Of a stretch of 64,000 bases of DNA, positions 18,499 to 27,822 are shown piece after piece; position 1 is the stretch's first letter, and each line of letters opens with the position of its first letter. A program made the translations under genes and the position numbers. The notes below the pieces were generated by a model. That model was not told the origin of the DNA and did not search any database. It saw only the letters and a list, made by a program, of their open reading frames with translations. The stretch comes from Brotaphodocola catenula. GTDB taxonomy: Bacteria > Bacillota > Clostridia > Lachnospirales > Lachnospiraceae. The stretch is taken from assembly GCA_020686985.1 (NCBI GenBank), contig JAJEPU010000002.1, forward strand, positions 85,851 to 149,850. Direction: 5' to 3'.

Positions 18499-18523
18499 AA
18501 GAGTGGGCTTTTGGTCCACTCTT
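18499..18523 (+). promoter_or_regulatory. Leader hairpin upstream of rimP, possible attenuator
   Basis: AAGAGTGG (18499-18506) pairs with CCACTCTT (18516-18523) around a 9-nt loop and is followed by the weak U-tract TAATTTAT. No plus-strand gene ends just before it, so it lies inside the rimP leader downstream of the promoter. Autogenous control of this operon by NusA is known in E. coli; a link here is inference. Confidence 0.45.
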
Positions 18524-18645
18524 AATTTATGCTTCAGTTACAGAGCGAACAGAGAGAACATACGGCTGGGATCGCAATGGTATTACGATAAAAAGGATGA
18601 ATGAATCAACGACAGCTGTGAAAAATGAGAAAAAGAGGTGACATC

Positions 18646-19110
18646 ATGACAAGAAGGGAAGAATACGAGGCAAAGACCGAACAGTTCCTGCTCCCACTGC
18701 TTGCAGAGCATCAGTTTGAACTGGTGGATGTGGAGTATGTCAAGGAAGCCGGAAACTGGTATCTGAGATCGTACATCGATAAGCAGGGTGGAATCACCGT
18801 GGATGACTGCGAGGTGATCAGTCGACTCTTGAGTGACTGGCTTGATAAGGAAGACTTTATCGAGGACAGCTATATTATGGAGGTAAGTTCTCCGGGACTG
18901 GGACGTCCGCTGAAGAAGGATAAGGACTTTGAGCGCAGTCTGGGCGAGGAAGTTGAGCTTCGTCTTTACAAGCCACGCAACCGTCAGAAGGAATTTACCG
19001 GAATCCTGAAAGCATACGATAAGGATACGGTGACTCTGGAGATGGATGGAGCCGAGGAAGTCTTCGAGCGCGGAGAGATCGCTTTGATCCGTCTGGCATT
19101 TGATTTCTAA
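18646..19110 (+). CDS. rimP: Ribosome maturation factor RimP
   Basis: A 154-residue protein needed for 30S subunit maturation. It carries the conserved LVDVEYVKEAGNWYLRSYIDKQGGITVDDCEVISRLLS run near the N-terminus and VSSPGLGRPLKKDKDF in the middle. The ATG at 18646 follows AGAGGTGA at a good distance; an in-frame ATG at 18625 lies further upstream without a site. First gene of the rimP-nusA-ylxR-ylxQ-infB operon, the standard bacterial order. Confidence 0.94.
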   Translation: MTRREEYEAKTEQFLLPLLAEHQFELVDVEYVKEAGNWYLRSYIDKQGGITVDDCEVISRLLSDWLDKEDFIEDSYIMEVSSPGLGRPLKKDKDFERSLGEEVELRLYKPRNRQKEFTGILKAYDKDTVTLEMDGAEEVFERGEIALIRLAFDF

Positions 19111-19130
19111 TCAGATACAGAAAAAGAAAG

Positions 19131-19162
19131 ACAGCAAGACAGCAAGACAGCAAGACAGTAAA
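19131..19162 (+). repeat. 8-bp tandem repeat in the rimP-nusA gap
   Basis: ACAGCAAG is repeated three times in a row from 19131 with a fourth imperfect copy (acagtaaa) at 19155. The 254-bp rimP-nusA gap also holds an extended -10-like TGATACAAT at 19307-19314, so nusA may have its own promoter. The tandem repeat looks like a slippage tract with no known role. Confidence 0.6.
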
Positions 19163-19364
19163 ACAACAGATAGAATCCGTTGCTGGTTATAGGGGATAAA
19201 AACTGTGACGAGCAGGCAGATGAAAATAAAAAAATCGTTCCTGTATACGGGAAGACATTTTCTGAATGGAAATGCCGTAGGACACAATAAAGTGGCATAG
19301 TAACCTGATACAATAACGAAGAATCTGCACGAAAGGGAATTGAGTTTAGGAGGATAAACAAATC

Positions 19365-20543
19365 ATGAACAAAGAATTAATTGAAGCATTGGATTTGCTG
19401 GAAAAGGAAAAAAATATCAGCAAGGCCACTCTGCTGGAGGCGATTGAGAATTCACTGCTCACTGCCTGCAAGAACCACTTTGGAAAAGCAGACAATGTGA
19501 AGGTAAACATCAATCCGGAGACCGGTGATTTCGCTGTATACGCATCAAAAGAGGTTGTTGAGACCGTGGAAGATCCGGTAACCCAGATCAGCCTTGCAGA
19601 GGCAAGAATCCGTGACCCGAAGTACTACCTTGGCGACACCGTTCATGTGCCGATTGAGTCCAAGTCTTTCGGAAGAATTGCGACTCAGAACGCGAAGAAC
19701 GTGATCCTTCAGAAGATCCGCGAGGAGGAGCGCAGTCAGCAGTACAGCGAGTGGTATCAGAAAGAGAAGGATGTCGTTACCGGTATTGTTCAGCGTGATA
19801 ACGGACGCAATATCAGCATCAATCTGGGCCGTGTGGACGCTGTCCTGAACGAGACTGAGCAGGTAAAGGGCGAGGTATTCAAGCCGACCGAGAGAATTAA
19901 GGTATATGTTCTGGAAGTTAAGGATACGAATAAGGGACCGCGCATCACCGTTTCCCGTACCCATCCGGATCTCGTAAAGCGTCTCTTCGAGGAGGAGGTA
20001 ACCGAGGTGAAGGACGGAACCGTTGAGATCAAGGCGATTGCCCGTGAGGCTGGTTCCCGTACAAAGATTGCTGTATGCTCCAATGATCCGAACGTAGATC
20101 CGGTAGGCGCATGTGTCGGCATCAACGGCGCGCGTGTAGGTTCTGTTGTAAACGAACTGCGCGGTGAGAAGATCGATATCATTACCTGGGATGACAACCC
20201 GGCAATTCTGATCGAGAATGCACTCAGCCCGGCAAAGGTTATCTGCGTTCTGGCAGATGAGGAAGCAAGAGAGGCTCAGGTAATCGTTCCGGATTATCAG
20301 CTGTCTCTGGCAATCGGAAAAGAGGGACAAAATGCAAGACTGGCAGCAAGACTGACCGGTTACAAGATCGACATCAAGAGTGAGTCTCAGGCAAGAGAGC
20401 TTGGACTGTTCGAGGAAATGGGAATTGATTATCAGGAGGACGGCGTTTACGACGACTTCGAGACCGATTATGAGGTTTCTGCTTCCGGCGAGGAGTACGA
20501 TTCTGCTGATTTAGCCGATTTATCATCAGAAGAAGACAAATAA
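19365..20543 (+). CDS. nusA: Transcription termination/antitermination factor NusA
   Basis: A 392-residue RNA polymerase-associated factor. The N-terminal domain (1-130), an S1 domain (about VTGIVQRDNGRNISINLG), and two KH domains (TKIAVCSNDPNVDPVGACVGINGARV and LAIGKEGQNARLAARLTGY) are all visible. A Glu/Asp-rich tail (about 350-392) follows, as in other Lachnospiraceae. The start has an AGGAGG site 7 nt upstream. It is followed at 30 nt by ylxR. Confidence 0.97.
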   Translation: MNKELIEALDLLEKEKNISKATLLEAIENSLLTACKNHFGKADNVKVNINPETGDFAVYASKEVVETVEDPVTQISLAEARIRDPKYYLGDTVHVPIESKSFGRIATQNAKNVILQKIREEERSQQYSEWYQKEKDVVTGIVQRDNGRNISINLGRVDAVLNETEQVKGEVFKPTERIKVYVLEVKDTNKGPRITVSRTHPDLVKRLFEEEVTEVKDGTVEIKAIAREAGSRTKIAVCSNDPNVDPVGACVGINGARVGSVVNELRGEKIDIITWDDNPAILIENALSPAKVICVLADEEAREAQVIVPDYQLSLAIGKEGQNARLAARLTGYKIDIKSESQARELGLFEEMGIDYQEDGVYDDFETDYEVSASGEEYDSADLADLSSEEDK

Positions 20544-20573
20544 TTACAGTTCACGGGTAAGAATTCTGAACAG

Positions 20574-20861
20574 ATGGGATGTGAAACGCGAGTGAGTACA
20601 AAGAAATTTCCCCAGCGTCAGTGTATCGGATGCGGGGAGCAGAAGAACAAGAAAGAGATGATTCGTATTCTGAGGACTCCGGAGGGAGAATTCACTCTGG
20701 ACGCAACTGGAAGAAAGAACGGCAGAGGTGCTTATCTGTGCCCGTCTATGGAATGTCTGAAGAAGGCTGTGAAGGGAAAAGGACTGGAGCGCTCATTCAA
20801 GATGGCGATTCCGAAGGAAGTGTACGAGGCACTGGAAAAGGAGATGGAAAATCTTGGATAA
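20574..20861 (+). CDS. ylxR: YlxR-family RNA-binding protein (RnpM-like)
   Basis: A protein of about 95 residues from the DUF448/YlxR family, with the signature RQCIGCGEQKNKKEMIRILR and GRGAYLCPSMECLKKAVKGKGLERSF. Recent work names the B. subtilis member RnpM, an RNase P modulator. The start is uncertain: ATG at 20574 or GTG at 20592, which would give the more usual VSTKKFPQRQC opening. Its stop overlaps ylxQ by 8 nt. Confidence 0.9.
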   Translation: MGCETRVSTKKFPQRQCIGCGEQKNKKEMIRILRTPEGEFTLDATGRKNGRGAYLCPSMECLKKAVKGKGLERSFKMAIPKEVYEALEKEMENLG

Positions 20862-21174
20862 CAGGCAGAAAATTCTGAATCTGATCGGTCTTGCCACGAA
20901 AGCCGGAAAGACGGCGAGCGGTGAGTTTTCGACAGAGAAAGCGGTAAAGACAGGAAAAGCACGGCTGGTTCTCGTCTCGGAGGAGGCATCCGACAATACG
21001 AAGAAAATGTTTTCCGACATGTGTACTTACTATAAAGTTCCAATCGGTTACTTTGGCACAAAAGACGAACTGGGACACGCAATGGGAAAAGAAATGCGGG
21101 CATCTCTGGCTGTGACAGATACCGGTCTTGCCGGTGCAATTCAGAAGCAGATGAATGGCAATGAAAATGCGTAA
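20854..21174 (+). CDS. ylxQ: L7Ae/YlxQ-family ribosomal-protein-like RNA-binding protein
   Basis: A 106-residue L7Ae-fold protein starting from TTG (MDNRQKILNLIGLATKAGKTASGE). The middle reads ARLVLVSEEASDNTKKMF, matching YlxQ, a predicted kink-turn binder encoded between nusA and infB in Firmicutes. The overlap with ylxR and the 29-nt gap to infB support one operon. Confidence 0.9.
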   Translation: MDNRQKILNLIGLATKAGKTASGEFSTEKAVKTGKARLVLVSEEASDNTKKMFSDMCTYYKVPIGYFGTKDELGHAMGKEMRASLAVTDTGLAGAIQKQMNGNENA

Positions 21175-21203
21175 TTCATGACACATAATCGGAGGTAGTA
21201 GGT

Positions 21204-24038
21204 ATGAATGTAAAGGAACTGGCAAAAGAATTAGGAAGGACGAACAGGGATATATTGAATATTTTAAATTATAATCATCAGAATGTGGCAAATGAGACAG
21301 AGAACCTGAGCGCAGAGCAGGTGGAGATCGTAAAAAACACCTCTGCTTCTCAGGCAGGACGTGCGGTAGCAGCAGATGCTCCGAAGAAGAAGATTGCAGC
21401 AGTGTTCCGCACCCAGAATTCCCAGCAGAAGCCGGCACGCCCGAAGACCGCTGGAGAGAATGGCGAGCAGGCTTCCAAGCCGGCAAGCGCGCAGGAGAGC
21501 AAGCCGTCCGCAGACAGCAGTGAGCAGGCTTCCAAGCCGGCACAGGCTGGTGCATCCACTCAGGGAGGCTTTAACGGAAATCGTGACGGAGGAAATCGTC
21601 AGGGAGGCTTTGGAGGAAACCGTGATGGAGGAAATCGTCAGGGAGGCTTTGGAGGAAACCGTGACGGAGGAAACCGTCAGGGAGGCTTTGGAGGAAACCG
21701 TGACGGAGGAAACCGTCAGGGAGGCTTTGGAGGAAACCGTGATGGAGGAAATCGTCAGGGAGGCTTTAACGGAAACCGTGACGGAGGAAACCGTCAGGGA
21801 GGCTTTGGAGGAAACCGTGACGGAGGAAACCGTCAGGGAAGCTTTGGAGGAAACCGCGACGGAGGAAATCGTCAGGGAGGCTTTGGAGGAAACCGTGACG
21901 GAGGAAATCGTCAGGGAGGCTTTGGAGGAAACCGTGACGGAGGAAATCGTCAGGGAGGCTTTAACGGAAACCGCGACGGAGGAAATCGTCAGGGAGGCTT
22001 TAGCGGAAACCGTGACGGAGGAAATCGTCAGGGAGGCTTTGGTGGAAACCGCGCAGGACAGGGAAGCCGTCCGGGTCAGAGAGATTCTGCAAAGAGCAGC
22101 AGCGGATTTGATACGCTTCAGACCAAGCCGACGAGCAACCGTCAGGCTACGAAGAACAGCCACAAGAACGATCGTTATGACAAGAATCGCATGGTAGAGG
22201 ACGGACCAAGAAACAAGAACGGCAAGGTATCGAAGCATCCGTTTATCATGCCTCAGAAGCCGGTTGAGGAGAAGGTTGAGGAGACGATCAAGGTTATCAC
22301 GATTCCGGAGGTTCTGACCATTAAGGAACTCGCAGATAAGATGAAACTTCAGCCGTCCGCTATCGTTAAGAAGCTCTTCTTACAGGGCGAGATCGTAACT
22401 CTGAACTCTGAGATCAGCTTTGAGAAGGCTGAGGAGATCGCAATGGAGTACGAGGTACTCTGCGAGAAGGAAGAGAAGATCGATGTGATTGCAGAGCTTC
22501 TGAAAGAGGATGAGGAGGATGAGAAGGATCTCGTTCCGAGACCGCCGGTAGTCTGCGTAATGGGTCACGTTGATCACGGTAAAACTTCCCTTCTGGATGC
22601 AATCCGTAAGACGAACGTAACTGCAAAAGAGGCAGGCGGAATCACCCAGCACATCGGTGCATACACCGTTGATGTTAAGGGTCAGCAGATCACCTTCCTT
22701 GATACCCCGGGACATGAGGCATTTACCGCAATGCGTATGAGAGGTGCACAGTCCACCGATATCGCAATCCTTGTAGTCGCAGCAGATGATGGCGTTATGC
22801 CACAGACTGTTGAGGCAATCAACCATGCAAAGGCAGCAGAGGTCGAGATCATTGTTGCAATCAACAAGATTGATAAGCCAAGCGCAAACATCGATCGCGT
22901 AAAGCAGGAGCTTGCTGAGTATGAGCTGATCCCAGAGGATTGGGGCGGAAGCACGATCTTCGTTCCGGTATCTGCACACACGAAGGAAGGTATCCCGGAG
23001 CTTCTTGAGATGATTCTTCTGGCATCTGAGGTGAAGGAGCTGAAGGCAAACCCGAACCGCCGTGCAAGAGGTCTCGTCATTGAGGCAGAGCTGGATAAGG
23101 GAAGAGGTCCGGTTGCAACGATCCTCGTACAGAAGGGTACTCTTCGTATCGGTGACAACGTAACCGCAGGTCCGTGCTACGGTAAAGTCCGTGCAATGAT
23201 GGATGATAAGGGTCGTCGTGTCAAAGAGGCTGGTCCGTCCATGCCGGTTGAGATCCTCGGTCTGAATGACGTTCCGGGTGCAGGCGATGTGCTGATGGCA
23301 ACCGAGAACGAGAAGGAAGCAAGAGGAATGGCAGAGACCTTCGTTGCAGAGAGCAAGAACAAACTGCTTGAGGAGACGAAGTCCAAGATGTCCCTTGATG
23401 ATCTGTTCAGCCAGATCAAGGCAGGTAACGTCAAGGAACTGCCGATCATCGTTAAGGCAGATGTACAGGGTTCTGTTGAGGCAGTGAAGCAGAGTCTTGT
23501 GAAGCTGTCCAACGAGGAGGTTGTTGTAAAGGTAATCCACGGCGGTGTTGGTGCGATCAACGAGTCCGATGTCAACCTTGCAGCAGCTTCGAGCGCAATC
23601 ATCATCGGCTTCAACGTTCGCCTGGATGTAACTGCAAAGTCCATCGCAGAGCGTGAGAAGGTTGATGTACGTCTCTACAAGGTTATCTATCAGGCAATCG
23701 AGGATGTAGAGGCAGCAATGAAGGGTATGCTTGATCCGGTATTCGAGGAGAAGGTAATCGGTCACGCAGTTGTCCGCCAGACCTTCAAGGCTTCCGGTGT
23801 CGGCACAATCGCCGGTTCCTACGTAACCGACGGAAAGTTCCAGAGAGGATGCTCCTGCCGTATTACGAGAGAGGGCGAACAGCTCTTCGACGGTGCATTG
23901 GCTTCTCTGAAGCGTTTCAAGGACGATGTGAAGGAAGTGGCAGCAGGCTACGAGTGTGGTCTTGTATTTGAGAAGTTTAACGATCTGAAGGAAGACGATC
24001 AGGTCGAGGCATATATTATGGTTGAGGTACCGCGCTAG
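21204..24038 (+). CDS. infB: Translation initiation factor IF-2 with Gly/Arg/Asn-rich repeat domain
   Basis: A 944-residue GTPase that brings initiator tRNA to the 30S subunit. Residues 1-50 form the IF2N helical domain, 60-120 is an Ala/Lys/Pro linker, and 121-276 holds twelve tandem 13-residue repeats of the form [14 protein letters not shown] second IF2N-like region ([22 protein letters not shown]) precedes the G domain: G1 GHVDHGKTS (from about 454), G3 DTPGHE, G4 NKID. C-terminal domains are complete. The start follows GGAGGTAG. The repeats resemble RGG-type RNA-binding regions but contain NRD/NRQ instead of RGG. Confidence 0.97.
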   Translation: MNVKELAKELGRTNRDILNILNYNHQNVANETENLSAEQVEIVKNTSASQAGRAVAADAPKKKIAAVFRTQNSQQKPARPKTAGENGEQASKPASAQESKPSADSSEQASKPAQAGASTQGGFNGNRDGGNRQGGFGGNRDGGNRQGGFGGNRDGGNRQGGFGGNRDGGNRQGGFGGNRDGGNRQGGFNGNRDGGNRQGGFGGNRDGGNRQGSFGGNRDGGNRQGGFGGNRDGGNRQGGFGGNRDGGNRQGGFNGNRDGGNRQGGFSGNRDGGNRQGGFGGNRAGQGSRPGQRDSAKSSSGFDTLQTKPTSNRQATKNSHKNDRYDKNRMVEDGPRNKNGKVSKHPFIMPQKPVEEKVEETIKVITIPEVLTIKELADKMKLQPSAIVKKLFLQGEIVTLNSEISFEKAEEIAMEYEVLCEKEEKIDVIAELLKEDEEDEKDLVPRPPVVCVMGHVDHGKTSLLDAIRKTNVTAKEAGGITQHIGAYTVDVKGQQITFLDTPGHEAFTAMRMRGAQSTDIAILVVAADDGVMPQTVEAINHAKAAEVEIIVAINKIDKPSANIDRVKQELAEYELIPEDWGGSTIFVPVSAHTKEGIPELLEMILLASEVKELKANPNRRARGLVIEAELDKGRGPVATILVQKGTLRIGDNVTAGPCYGKVRAMMDDKGRRVKEAGPSMPVEILGLNDVPGAGDVLMATENEKEARGMAETFVAESKNKLLEETKSKMSLDDLFSQIKAGNVKELPIIVKADVQGSVEAVKQSLVKLSNEEVVVKVIHGGVGAINESDVNLAAASSAIIIGFNVRLDVTAKSIAEREKVDVRLYKVIYQAIEDVEAAMKGMLDPVFEEKVIGHAVVRQTFKASGVGTIAGSYVTDGKFQRGCSCRITREGEQLFDGALASLKRFKDDVKEVAAGYECGLVFEKFNDLKEDDQVEAYIMVEVPR
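21564..22031 (+). repeat. Twelve 39-bp tandem repeats inside infB
   Basis: Twelve consecutive 39-bp units encode [G/S]-F-[G/N/S][10 protein letters not shown] variants, followed by a partial thirteenth unit up to about 22060. Units differ mainly at silent positions (aaa/aac, cgt/cgc) and at one residue (G/N/S). Near-identity at the DNA level points to recent expansion by slippage or unequal recombination. Confidence 0.95.
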
Positions 24039-24131
24039 GGCGGATCGGGAAAGAGTCGAAAAGACGCTTTCTGCAGCCAGTGAGTCAGAGCTTTCAGGGC
24101 GCTGGCTCACAACCTGAAAGGAAAGAAAAGC

Positions 24132-24500
24132 ATGCGTAAAAACAGCATTAAAAACACAAGAATCAATGCAGAAGTTCAGAAGGAGCTCAGCGAGATCATC
24201 CGCTCTGAGATCAAAGATCCGCGTGTAAACGGAGCAATGACGAGCGTGGTTTCTGTTGAGGTAACTCCGGATCTGAAGTACTGCAAGGCATATATCAGTG
24301 TTCTTGCAGATGAGGAGCGCGCAAATGCAGTGCTTGCAGGTCTCAAGAGTGCAGAGGGATATATCCGCCGTGAACTGGCTCGCAGAGTCAACCTGCGCAA
24401 CACCCCGGAGATCACGTTCAAGCTGGATCAGTCCATCGAGTATGGTGTAAATATGTCCAGACTGATCGATGAGGTGACAAAGGATTTAAAAGAAGACTAA
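24132..24500 (+). CDS. rbfA: Ribosome-binding factor A
   Basis: A 122-residue KH-type factor for late 16S rRNA maturation. The conserved start NTRINAEVQKELSEIIRSEIKDPRV, the central VEVTPDLKYCKAYISVL and the end TPEITFKLDQSIEYGVNMSRLIDEV are intact. It follows infB after 93 nt that include a 9-bp hairpin (24080-24088 with 24102-24110). Confidence 0.96.
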   Translation: MRKNSIKNTRINAEVQKELSEIIRSEIKDPRVNGAMTSVVSVEVTPDLKYCKAYISVLADEERANAVLAGLKSAEGYIRRELARRVNLRNTPEITFKLDQSIEYGVNMSRLIDEVTKDLKED

Positions 24501-24557
24501 AAACGGATGATTACAAAAATAAATATGATTAATTACGAAGACAAAGGGGGACCACAG

Positions 24558-25517
24558 ATGAGCAGACTTATAGAAATGATTGAGACGGCTGAGACAATTG
24601 CAGTTCTGGGACATATCCATCCGGATGGTGATTGCGTTGGGTCCTGCCTTGCCGTTTGCAATTACATCAGGGAGCAGTATCCAGAGAAGGTTGTGCAGGT
24701 CTATCTGGAGAAGCCTCCTGTAAAGTTTAATTATCTGAAATATTTTGATGAGATCTGTCAGGATGCACATACCGGAAAGACGTATGATCTGTGCATCTGT
24801 CTCGACAGTGCGGCGCTTGATCGTCTGGGTGAGTTTGCGGCATATCTTGACAGTGCACAGGCGAGCATCTGTCTCGATCACCATGTGACGAATTCCGGAT
24901 ACGCGCAGGAGAACTTCGTGCTTGAGGCGAGCTCTGCGAGTGAGGTGGTCTATGGCTTCCTCGATCTGGATAAGATCAGCAAGGAGACCGCAGAGTGCAT
25001 TTACACCGGTATTCTGCATGACACCAATGTATTCAAGAACAGCAACACAACAGAGCACACGATGGAGGTTGCCGGAAAGATGATGAGCAAGGGCATCAAC
25101 TTTGCAAAGATCATCGACGAGAGCTTCTATCGCAAGACTTATGTGCAGAATCAGATTCTCGGAAGAGCACTTCTCGAGAGCGTGGTTTTCCTTCATGGAA
25201 CCTGCATTTTCAGTGTCGTGCGCCGGAGAGATATGGAGTTCTACGGAGTGGAATCCACCGATCTCGATGGAATTGTTGACCAGATGCGAATCACCGAGGG
25301 CGTGGAGGTTGCGATTTTCCTCTATGAGATCGAGAATCATGTGTTCAAGGTGAGCATGCGCTCGAACAATTACGTCAATGTGAGCAAGGTTGCTGCCTAC
25401 TTTGGTGGTGGCGGTCACATTCGTGCATCCGGATGCACAATGAACGGAAGCGTTCATGACGTGATCAACAACCTCTCCGGACAGATTGAAGCACAGATGA
25501 AGGAACACAAATCATGA
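24558..25517 (+). CDS. nrnA: DHH-family phosphoesterase, NrnA-like oligoribonuclease/pAp phosphatase
   Basis: A 319-residue DHH/DHHA1 phosphoesterase. Motifs are GHIHPDGDCVGSCLA, ICLDSAALDRLG, CLDHHVTNSG (the DHH motif) and a C-terminal GGGGHIRASGC. NrnA enzymes degrade nanoRNAs and 3'-phosphoadenosine-5'-phosphate. The ATG at 24558 has AAAGGGGGA 7 nt upstream and gives the usual start MSRLIEMIETAETI; an in-frame ATG at 24507 lacks a site. The stop overlaps truB by 4 nt, and the rbfA-nrnA-truB-ribF order is common in Firmicutes. Confidence 0.9.
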   Translation: MSRLIEMIETAETIAVLGHIHPDGDCVGSCLAVCNYIREQYPEKVVQVYLEKPPVKFNYLKYFDEICQDAHTGKTYDLCICLDSAALDRLGEFAAYLDSAQASICLDHHVTNSGYAQENFVLEASSASEVVYGFLDLDKISKETAECIYTGILHDTNVFKNSNTTEHTMEVAGKMMSKGINFAKIIDESFYRKTYVQNQILGRALLESVVFLHGTCIFSVVRRRDMEFYGVESTDLDGIVDQMRITEGVEVAIFLYEIENHVFKVSMRSNNYVNVSKVAAYFGGGGHIRASGCTMNGSVHDVINNLSGQIEAQMKEHKS

Positions 25518-26518
25518 TGGATGGCATCATAAATGTATACAAAGAAAAGGGATATACCTCTCACGATGTGGTCGCAAAGCTGAGAGGTATTCTCCGAATG
25601 AAAAAAATCGGTCACACCGGGACGCTTGATCCGGATGCAGAGGGCGTACTTCCGGTATGTCTTGGAAAAGCGACAAAGCTGTGCGATCTTTTGACAGACA
25701 AGACGAAGACGTATCAGGCAGTTATGCTTCTCGGACAGGAGACCGATACGCAGGACACGACGGGGGAGGTTCTTGCACAGTATCCGGTTAATGCGACGGA
25801 GGAAGAGGTCAGAGAGGCAGTTGAGAGTTTTCTCGGACCTTATATGCAGGTCCCGCCGATGTACTCTGCACTCAAGGTCAACGGAAAAAAGCTCTATGAA
25901 CTTGCGCGCGCGGGTAAAGAGGTTGAGCGGGAAGCTCGTCCGGTTGAGATTTTTGAGATTCATGTCGATTCGATCGAGCTTCCGCGTGTGACGATGACCG
26001 TGACCTGCTCAAAGGGAACCTACATTCGCACGCTCTGCTATGACATCGGACGAAAGCTCGGCTGTGGAGGCTGTATGGAACACCTTCTGCGCACTCGCGT
26101 GGATCGGTTTGAACTTGCGGACAGTCTGAAACTTTCACAGATCGAGGAACTTCGCGATCGCGGTGAAGTGGAGAACCATGTGATCGCAGTTGATGAGGTC
26201 TTTGCGGGGCTTCCGGCTTACACGGCAGTGCCGGGGGATGGGGACAAGCTCGTCCACAATGGAAATCCGCTTCCGATCGAGCTTGCGACTAGCTGTGAGG
26301 ACGGAGAGTCAAGCTCTCAGGATCAGGGAGCTAAGCAGAGCGCAAACCATTCACATCGGTTGAGTTCGCGTATCGAAGAGGGAGAGTTGGGAAAAGCGTT
26401 GTTTGATCCGCAGAAGAATATCCGCGTTTATGACAGCGAAGGAAGATTCATCGGAGTTTACGGGTATGAGAAGAGCAAGAGGCGCTATAAGCCTCTGAAA
26501 GTATTTCTGGGAGGTTAA
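25514..26518 (+). CDS. truB: tRNA pseudouridine-55 synthase TruB
   Basis: A 334-residue enzyme that makes pseudouridine 55 in the tRNA T-loop. GIINVYKEKGYTSHDVV, the catalytic-Asp motif GHTGTLDPDAEGVLPVCLG and SALKVNGKKLYELAR are present. The C-terminal PUA-like part contains an unusual Ser/Glu/Gln-rich insertion (about 258-290, SCEDGESSSQDQGAKQ), absent from typical TruB. Two adjacent ATG codons (25514, 25517) could start it; the first overlaps the nrnA stop as ATGA. Confidence 0.94.
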   Translation: MMDGIINVYKEKGYTSHDVVAKLRGILRMKKIGHTGTLDPDAEGVLPVCLGKATKLCDLLTDKTKTYQAVMLLGQETDTQDTTGEVLAQYPVNATEEEVREAVESFLGPYMQVPPMYSALKVNGKKLYELARAGKEVEREARPVEIFEIHVDSIELPRVTMTVTCSKGTYIRTLCYDIGRKLGCGGCMEHLLRTRVDRFELADSLKLSQIEELRDRGEVENHVIAVDEVFAGLPAYTAVPGDGDKLVHNGNPLPIELATSCEDGESSSQDQGAKQSANHSHRLSSRIEEGELGKALFDPQKNIRVYDSEGRFIGVYGYEKSKRRYKPLKVFLGG

Positions 26519-26523
26519 GCAAG

Positions 26524-27501
26524 ATGCAGGTTATCACCGGAACGAGAGAGTTTCAGATCAGCGAACCGACGGTTGTGACAATCGGAAAATTTGACGGACG
26601 CCATAAAGGGCACCAGAAACTTCTGCGAAAGATGCAGGAGCTCAAGGAAAGCATGGGGCTTCGTATCGCAGTGTTTACGTTTGATATGGCGCCGATGGGA
26701 GTTGTGACGGGCCATCCGGTGACGGTGATTACAACGAACGAGGAACGTCGTCGGAAATTGGAGCGCATGGGTGTCGATTACCTTGTGGAATACCCGTTTG
26801 ATCGGGAGATCGCCCATATGGACCCGGAGACTTTTGTGAAAAAGATTCTTGTTAGTCAGATGCATGCGAAGGCGATCACCGTGGGACCAGATTGCAGTTT
26901 CGGCTACATGGGTGCCGGAAATGTGGAATTGCTTCGGATTCTCTCAGACCAGTGCGGGTTTGAGGCAGTGATCATCGAGAAAGAGCAGGATGAGCACCGC
27001 GACATCAGCAGTACCTATGTGCGCGAGGAGCTTACGCTTGGCAACATCGAGAAGGCAAATGAGCTTCTCGGGGAGCCTTACACGATCGGCGGGACGGTTG
27101 TGCATGGCAATCATCTCGGCGGTCCGGTTCTCGGATTTCCGACCGTCAACCTGCTTCCACCGCCAGAGAAACATCTTCCTCCGTTTGGGGTCTATGTGAC
27201 TCGCATTCTGATTGATGAGAAGGAGCAGACTGTGGGAAGTCATCAGAGAGTTTTCGGCGGAATCAGCAACATCGGCAGAAAACCGACGATCAGCGGGGAT
27301 AATCCGGTGAGTGTGGAGACCTACATCATGGGATTTGACGGAGATTTGTACGGAAAACAGATCGAGGTTCAATTCCTGAATTTTGAGCGCCCGGAGATGA
27401 AGTTTGATTCGCTTGAGGCACTCAAGGAACGAATCGGAAAAGACCGGAATTACGGGGAAATGTATTTTCGGGAACATCCGGAATTTTTGCGGGAGATTTA
27501 A
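26524..27501 (+). CDS. ribF: Bifunctional riboflavin kinase/FAD synthetase
   Basis: A 325-residue enzyme turning riboflavin into FMN and FAD. The N-terminal FAD synthetase domain has VVTIGKFDGRHKGHQ (HxGH type) and ISSTYVREEL; the C-terminal kinase domain has GTVVHGNHLGGPVLGFPTVNL and the flavokinase motif FGGISNIGRKPTISG. It lies 5 nt after truB and is last in the rimP operon, ending at the terminator at 27576. Confidence 0.96.
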   Translation: MQVITGTREFQISEPTVVTIGKFDGRHKGHQKLLRKMQELKESMGLRIAVFTFDMAPMGVVTGHPVTVITTNEERRRKLERMGVDYLVEYPFDREIAHMDPETFVKKILVSQMHAKAITVGPDCSFGYMGAGNVELLRILSDQCGFEAVIIEKEQDEHRDISSTYVREELTLGNIEKANELLGEPYTIGGTVVHGNHLGGPVLGFPTVNLLPPPEKHLPPFGVYVTRILIDEKEQTVGSHQRVFGGISNIGRKPTISGDNPVSVETYIMGFDGDLYGKQIEVQFLNFERPEMKFDSLEALKERIGKDRNYGEMYFREHPEFLREI

Positions 27502-27575
27502 GTCGGGATAGTTCACAAAGAGAGTTTGTTTTGCGTCAGTGTTGAGATGAATTTCAATAAAATGAGTGATTAGGG

Positions 27576-27615
27576 AGGAGTTTGACGTGCGCAGAGCATG
27601 TCGGACTCCTTTTTG
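27576..27615 (+). terminator. Strong rho-independent terminator after ribF
   Basis: A 15-bp stem, 27576-27590 pairing with 27596-27610 (three G-U pairs), with a 5-nt loop, followed by TTTTT. It closes the rimP-ribF operon. Confidence 0.9.
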
Positions 27616-27699
27616 TGATCTTCCCTGTGATACAGTTTGTGCAACACATGAATGGGAGTCAATTCTGCCAGAAAGGACATATAATAGGGTACGGACAGA

Positions 27700-27728
27700 T
27701 TGAAACTCGATCACTCAAATGCTATAAT
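27700..27728 (+). promoter_or_regulatory. Promoter of nifS
   Basis: TTGAAA (27700-27705), a 17-bp spacer and a perfect TATAAT (27723-27728). With the terminator above it accounts for most of the 321-bp gap before nifS. No IscR-like operator or riboswitch fold was recognised. Confidence 0.8.
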
Positions 27729-27822
27729 AAAAAAATGAGTGTATATTTAGTACTGTAAAGTGAAAAACAGTTAGAGGATAAATGACAGAAAGTTTGAAGA
27801 TTTTCCGGAAAGGAGGAGAAAA

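Noticed and set aside
21376..22197. A 273-codon plus-strand frame with [14 protein letters not shown] repeats
   Set aside because: It is the second frame of the 39-bp repeats in infB; the repeat pattern alone keeps it open.
22380..24110. A 576-codon open frame on the minus strand opposite infB
   Set aside because: It is antisense to the conserved G domain of IF-2 and shows no protein-like motif. The strong codon bias of infB keeps the antisense frame open.
27502..27822. Riboswitch or IscR site before nifS
   Set aside because: The gap is explained by a ribF terminator and a sigma-A promoter; no conserved riboswitch core was recognised.
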